From NCBI RefSeq assembly GCF_001983935.1, contig NZ_CP017641.1:5737001-5801000 (forward strand): 64,000 nucleotides of DNA. Reading direction: 5' to 3'. This DNA comes from Fuerstiella marisgermanici (GTDB lineage: Bacteria; Planctomycetota; Planctomycetia; Planctomycetales; Planctomycetaceae). Position 1 is the first letter of the stretch; each line of letters begins with the position of its first letter. The notes under the pieces are model-generated. The model searched no databases. It saw only the letters and a program-made list of their open reading frames with translations, and was not told the origin of the DNA. The position numbers and the translations under genes were made by a program. Below are positions 60,233-64,000 of the stretch, piece after piece.

Positions 60233-61135
60233 ATGCCTAAAGTGCTGATCGTCGACGACGCCCTGACAGATCGGGTCCGCGTATCCGGCATAGCGTCCCG
60301 CTGGATGGACTGCACTATCCTGGAAGCCGATAACGGCAAGTCGGCCATGGAGCAAATTGCAGCACATCTCCCGGATTTAGTGCTGACGGATTTACACATG
60401 CCGGAAATGGACGGCCTGGAACTGGTCGCCGCCGTCAAAGAAGACTTTCCGCACATCCCCGTAATCCTGATGACGGGGCAGGGCAATGAAGACGTGGCCG
60501 CCCTTGCATTACGTCAGGGAGCCGCCAGCTACGTTCCCAAAGTTCGTCTGGCGGACGATTTGGTATCGACGCTAAATCAAGTCCACAGCGCCGCGAAAAG
60601 CGAACAGTCGCAATCGCACCTGATGCACTATCTTGGCGAAGCCAGCGCAACGTTTCAGCTTCCCAATGATCCCATGCTGATTCGAGCGTGCGTGAACCAC
60701 TTGATGAATATGCTGCGATGCCTGCCGTTGGGTGACGAAACCGAACGGCTGCGAGTCGGCATCGCGGTTCAGGAAGCCGTGAACAATGCGTACTACCACG
60801 GCAACCTTGAAGTCACGACGGCGGCGGGCGACGACCACGCCCGCTTTAACGAAGTCGCGATGTCGCGCTGCTATGAAGAACCCTACATGCAGCGACGCAT
60901 CTCGGTAACGGCCAGAATCAACCGCGAACAAGCCGAATTTATTATCCGACACGATGGCCCCGGCTTTGACTTTGGATCGGTCAACGGTGAAGATGCTGGT
61001 AACGGCAAGCGAGGGCGTGGCATGACGCTGATGGAATCCACGATGGACGAAGTTCGCTTTAGTGACGATGGCACAGAAGTCACTATGGTTCGACACGCCG
61101 CTCACGACGAATGTGATGTCGATGAAGAAGAATAG
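60233..61135 (+). CDS. Response regulator receiver fused to HATPase (anti-sigma-kinase-like), copy 1
   Basis: 300 residues. Receiver (1-120): VLIVDDALTDRVRVSG, phospho-acceptor Asp53 in LVLTDLHMPEMDG, ILMTGQGNEDVAA and SYVPK. The HATPase_c domain (about 150-290) has the N-box VAVQEAVNNAYYHGN-type sequence (GIAVQEAVNNAYYHGN), FIIRHDGPGFDFG and GRGMTLMESTMDEV. The HGN and GPGF pattern fits RsbW/SpoIIAB-type kinases rather than histidine kinases, and there is no H-box. It probably transmits phosphorylation to a partner-switch output. Confidence 0.88.
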   Translation: MPKVLIVDDALTDRVRVSGIASRWMDCTILEADNGKSAMEQIAAHLPDLVLTDLHMPEMDGLELVAAVKEDFPHIPVILMTGQGNEDVAALALRQGAASYVPKVRLADDLVSTLNQVHSAAKSEQSQSHLMHYLGEASATFQLPNDPMLIRACVNHLMNMLRCLPLGDETERLRVGIAVQEAVNNAYYHGNLEVTTAAGDDHARFNEVAMSRCYEEPYMQRRISVTARINREQAEFIIRHDGPGFDFGSVNGEDAGNGKRGRGMTLMESTMDEVRFSDDGTEVTMVRHAAHDECDVDEEE

Positions 61136-61164
61136 TCCCTTTGGAGTCCACCTGAGGTAGTTGT

Positions 61165-62094
61165 GTGAAAGACGCCGCGACAACTCGGACGACCGTTCTG
61201 CTGGTCGACGATTCCACCACGGATCGCACGCGCAGCGCCGGGCTGATCCGTAACGGCCAGCCGCAGTGGAACGTAATCACCGTCGAAAGCGCTCGCGAAG
61301 CGTTGACGCAGCTCGCCGAAACACCGGTTGACATTGTCGTGTCCGACCTTGTTATGCCAGACATCGATGGTCGGCAACTGCTTCGCATCATGCACCACGA
61401 CCACCCACTGGTCCCCGTTGTATTAATGACGGCCAAAGGAAACGACCAGATCGCAGCCGAGTGCGTTGGGTTAGGAGCCGCGAACTACGTGCCCAAGCGG
61501 ATGCTGGCCACCGATCTTGTCAACGTGCTGTCCGATGTGCTGCAATCTGAAGAAGAAATGCTGACCATGCGCAAGGTGCTGCAACATGTCGTGCAGAACC
61601 GTTGCGAGTTTCAAATCGAAAGCAATCTGAAACAAATCTGGTCACTAATCCGCTTCGTTCGCGAACGCCTGTTTGCCGTCGGCACATTTTCCGCCCACAG
61701 AATTCAAAGCATCACCTCAGCCGTGGGCGAATCATTGCTCAACGCGCATTTCCACGGCAACCTGCAGGTCAACGAACGCCCGCTCCAGCTTCCGCGATCA
61801 GAATACGTGGCACTGGCCGAACAGCGCAAACAGGCGGCCGAATTTTCGTCTCGCCACATCCGACTCACGATGACTCTGCAGCTGGATCGAATCCGGTTCC
61901 ATGTGGCAGACGACGGCCCCGGTTTCGATCAGTCATGTTTGGAAGAACTGACTGGTCCACCATCGGACGAACTGCACAATGGCAACGGCATTCGCCAAAT
62001 GCGAACAGCCATGCGAGACGTCAGCTACAACGAATGCGGCAACGAAGTGATTTTGACCGACGCCGCAGACAACACGGCTCTGGCAGCGTGCTGA
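61165..62094 (+). CDS. Response regulator receiver fused to HATPase, copy 2
   Basis: 309 residues from GTG 61165, preceded by TGAGG. Receiver: TVLLVDDSTTDRTRSAG, Asp61 in IVVSDLVMPDIDG, VLMTAKGNDQIAAE and NYVPK. HATPase part: SAVGESLLNAHFHGNLQV, FHVADDGPGFDQS and GNGIRQMRTAMRDVSYNECG. It has the same architecture as its neighbours, so this is a local triplication with divergence. It lies 29 nt after copy 1 and 19 nt before copy 3. Confidence 0.88.
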   Translation: MKDAATTRTTVLLVDDSTTDRTRSAGLIRNGQPQWNVITVESAREALTQLAETPVDIVVSDLVMPDIDGRQLLRIMHHDHPLVPVVLMTAKGNDQIAAECVGLGAANYVPKRMLATDLVNVLSDVLQSEEEMLTMRKVLQHVVQNRCEFQIESNLKQIWSLIRFVRERLFAVGTFSAHRIQSITSAVGESLLNAHFHGNLQVNERPLQLPRSEYVALAEQRKQAAEFSSRHIRLTMTLQLDRIRFHVADDGPGFDQSCLEELTGPPSDELHNGNGIRQMRTAMRDVSYNECGNEVILTDAADNTALAAC

Positions 62095-62113
62095 ATGAAG
62101 CAACGGAGTAACC

Positions 62114-63004
62114 ATGGATTCGATTCTGGTTGTCGATGATTCAGCCACCGATCGCACGCGGATATCGGGTCTCCTGTTGAAGCACGATGGCTATGCCGTG
62201 ACCCACGCCGTCGATGGAGCCGATGCGTTACTGCAATTGGCAGAACAACCGGTCGACCTGGTACTGACTGATCTGCAGATGCCTGGCATGGACGGCTTGC
62301 AGCTTGTGCGGGAAATGAAGAAGCACCACCCGCAGATTCCCGTCATCCTGACGACCGGTGTCGGCAGCGAAGAAATTGCCGTTCAGGCGATGAAGGATGG
62401 TGCGGCCAGCTACATCAACAAATCGAGCGCTGCGACATGGCTGCACGAAAACGTCGAACGCGTGCTGGCCGCGCGAGTCGAAGCGTTATCCAATGCGGAA
62501 GTGCTGCGGAAGATTGTGGCGGATGAATACACTCTGTCGCTGGAAAACGACCGCGTGCTGATGGCCACGACAGCTCGCTTTTTAAGACAGGCCGTCCAGG
62601 CTGTGCAACTGTGCCCGGAAGCAGACGTGCCAAGAATTGGCGTGGCTCTGGAAGAAGCACTGCTGAACGCGTGCCTGCATGGAAATCTGGAACTGGATTC
62701 CAAACTGCGTGAAGGCGACGGCGATCTGTTCGAAAGCCTGGCACGTGAACGATCTGCCAAAAGTCCCTGGAAGGAACGTCGCGTCAAGGTTACGGCTTCG
62801 ATTTCGCCGCAGCAGATGAAGGTTCAGATTGAAGACGAAGGGCAGGGCTTCGATCCAGGCAATCTGCCTGACCCAACTGACCCGGAAAATCTACTGAAGC
62901 CACACGGACGCGGCGTGATGATGATGCGACTTTTCCTCGACGATGTCCGGTATAATGAACGCGGTAATCAGGTGACCTTGATCAAAAACGGAATCAGCGA
63001 ATGA
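62114..63004 (+). CDS. Response regulator receiver fused to HATPase, copy 3
   Basis: 296 residues. Receiver: ILVVDDSATDRTRISG, Asp53 in LVLTDLQMPGMDG, VILTTGVGSEEIAVQ and SYINK. HATPase part: GVALEEALLNACLHGNLEL, VQIEDEGQGFDPGNLPD and GRGVMMMRLFLDDVRYNERG. It ends with an ATGA overlap into the PAS-domain gene, so these are translated together, and the PAS protein may be the sensor that phosphorylates these receivers. Confidence 0.88.
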   Translation: MDSILVVDDSATDRTRISGLLLKHDGYAVTHAVDGADALLQLAEQPVDLVLTDLQMPGMDGLQLVREMKKHHPQIPVILTTGVGSEEIAVQAMKDGAASYINKSSAATWLHENVERVLAARVEALSNAEVLRKIVADEYTLSLENDRVLMATTARFLRQAVQAVQLCPEADVPRIGVALEEALLNACLHGNLELDSKLREGDGDLFESLARERSAKSPWKERRVKVTASISPQQMKVQIEDEGQGFDPGNLPDPTDPENLLKPHGRGVMMMRLFLDDVRYNERGNQVTLIKNGISE

Positions 63005-64000
63005 ATCCGCCGTCGTCCGATCCATCTGAAGAAACGCTGCGCCAGACTCAGGCAGATTACCATCGCCTGGTCGACAGCCTGCCGGTCTGCCTGCTGCACA
63101 AGGATCGCAATAGTCGGCCGGTGTTCGCTAACAAACCGTACCTGGAATTTCACGGTCTCACCCTGAAAGAACTGATCGATCGCGGCGAACCTGCGATCGA
63201 CGACTCTGTGCAGCAAGCGCAATTCGCGCGTGAAGACAGGCAGACTCTGACAGAAGGCGCCATCTTTCAGGGCATCGTCCGGCAGACTCGCAAAGACGGC
63301 TCGGTATGCTGGATCGAACGCCTGAAAGGCCCCAACAAAGACACAGACGGCAACATCATCGGCATTCAGGTGCTGTTTTGGATTGTTACCGACCGGATCG
63401 AAGCCGAACACGCTCACCAGCGCGAAAGCGCGCTGCTGGAAACTCTGCTGACATCAATTCCCGATGCGATCTACTTTAAAGATACGGCCAGCCGTTTTCT
63501 GCGCATCAGCGAAAGCATGGCGGGCATGTTCGGCCTGACTTCAGCGGCAGAAGCCGTCGGCAAAAGCGACGCCGATTTCTTCACCAGCGAACATGCCGAT
63601 CAAGCGCGAGAAGACGAATTGCGCATCATGAGGACCGGCGAATCGATCATCGGACGCGTCGAAAAAGAGACGTGGAAGGATCGCGAAAACACGTGGGCGT
63701 CCTCAACAAAGTTGCCTTTGCGCGACGCCAATGGTGAGATCATCGGAACGTTCGGTCTGTCTCGCGATATCACCAACGTGATGCAGGTTGAAGAAGAACT
63801 CGCGCAGGAACGTGATCGGCTGCAGACTCTGATGAATCACCTTCCGGACGTGATCTTCATCAAGGATCGCGACGGCCGATTTGTAATGACCAATCCAGCC
63901 CTGAGCCAGCTGTATGGCTGCACGTCCTCTGCTTCGATGGTGGGCAAAACCGACTTCGATTTTGTGCCCGATGAGGTTGCTCAAAACTTCGCTGAAGATG
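63001..64000 (+). CDS. Multi-PAS sensor protein (partial, runs off the window)
   Basis: At least three PAS domains lie in the 333 visible residues: YHRLVDSLPVCLLHKDRNSR (about 20), LLETLLTSIPDAIYFKDTAS (about 145) and LQTLMNHLPDVIFIKDRDGR (about 275). PAC-type segments such as RKDGSVCWIERLKGPNKDTD and LRDANGEIIGTFGLSRDITN sit between them. It has no TM in the visible part. The C-terminal output domain is beyond the window; a histidine kinase is the natural guess given the receiver genes before it. Confidence 0.85.
   Translation, partial: MNPPSSDPSEETLRQTQADYHRLVDSLPVCLLHKDRNSRPVFANKPYLEFHGLTLKELIDRGEPAIDDSVQQAQFAREDRQTLTEGAIFQGIVRQTRKDGSVCWIERLKGPNKDTDGNIIGIQVLFWIVTDRIEAEHAHQRESALLETLLTSIPDAIYFKDTASRFLRISESMAGMFGLTSAAEAVGKSDADFFTSEHADQAREDELRIMRTGESIIGRVEKETWKDRENTWASSTKLPLRDANGEIIGTFGLSRDITNVMQVEEELAQERDRLQTLMNHLPDVIFIKDRDGRFVMTNPALSQLYGCTSSASMVGKTDFDFVPDEVAQNFAED

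Noticed and set aside
1-64000. CRISPR array, prophage or integron
   Set aside because: No regularly spaced direct repeats, no cas genes, and no integrase, terminase or capsid genes were seen.

Overview
The window looks like chromosomal DNA of a planctomycete (Planctomycetota). The evidence is the gene content: ECF sigma factors paired with a TPR-type Ser/Thr kinase, a DUF1559 pseudopilin-like protein, CLPSR/CSPSR sulfatases, Gly/Met-rich PilM-type proteins, FHA proteins and response-regulator/HATPase fusions. No phage genes, integrase, transposase or CRISPR array was seen. Species is not assigned.

Layout. 1-4.5 kb: a Ser/Thr kinase and its sigma factor (minus strand), then a second ECF sigma factor followed by two small cysteine-rich exported proteins. 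4.6-11.5 kb: an Ebo-type TatD hydrolase pair, a PhnP-like metallo-hydrolase, an ABC ATPase/permease pair, an M24 peptidase and a DUF1559 protein. 11.5-13.8 kb: a protein-poor island with an inverted-repeat element, a strong terminator and a dense tRNA array. Nine tRNA or tRNA-like units lie in about 1.06 kb. Six have a near-standard cloverleaf with assorted defects. Three share an unusual compact form: a 4-bp D stem with a 4-nt D loop, no U8/A9 linker and a non-standard T loop.

13.8-19.5 kb: SPFH protein, LptF/LptG permease, tandem universal stress protein and sulfatase, with a duplicated intergenic repeat. 19.5-32.5 kb: a minus-strand block for a sulfated surface polysaccharide: methyltransferases, Wzx-like flippase, O-antigen-ligase-like protein, two sulfotransferases, a nucleotide-sugar dehydratase, an SQD1-like UDP-sulfoquinovose synthase, a thioredoxin and an alkaline-phosphatase-superfamily protein. 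The block is interrupted by a frameshifted GxxExxY gene inside an inverted-repeat element, and a gene-free relative of that element lies about 2 kb away. An odd protein made of four 76-residue repeats lies at its downstream end.

33-45.5 kb: housekeeping and accessory genes (class II DAHP synthase, sulfatase, RNase Z-like protein, DUF455, ApgM-type phosphoglycerate mutase, a phosphatase-cytochrome fusion, an EEP-family nuclease/phosphatase, an ABC permease, DUF4331), with several dispersed repeats. 46-58.6 kb: two convergent operons that look like one envelope machine. On the plus strand are a MotA/ExbB-like channel with a long coiled tail and two single-TM partners. On the minus strand are a PilM-PilN-like fusion and two single-TM proteins, all three rich in Gly-Met repeats. 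59-64 kb: a two-FHA protein, three consecutive receiver-HATPase proteins and the start of a multi-PAS protein, a compact signalling operon.

Everything here was read by eye from sequence and translations. RNA folds were done by hand, and family assignments rest on recognised motifs rather than searches.
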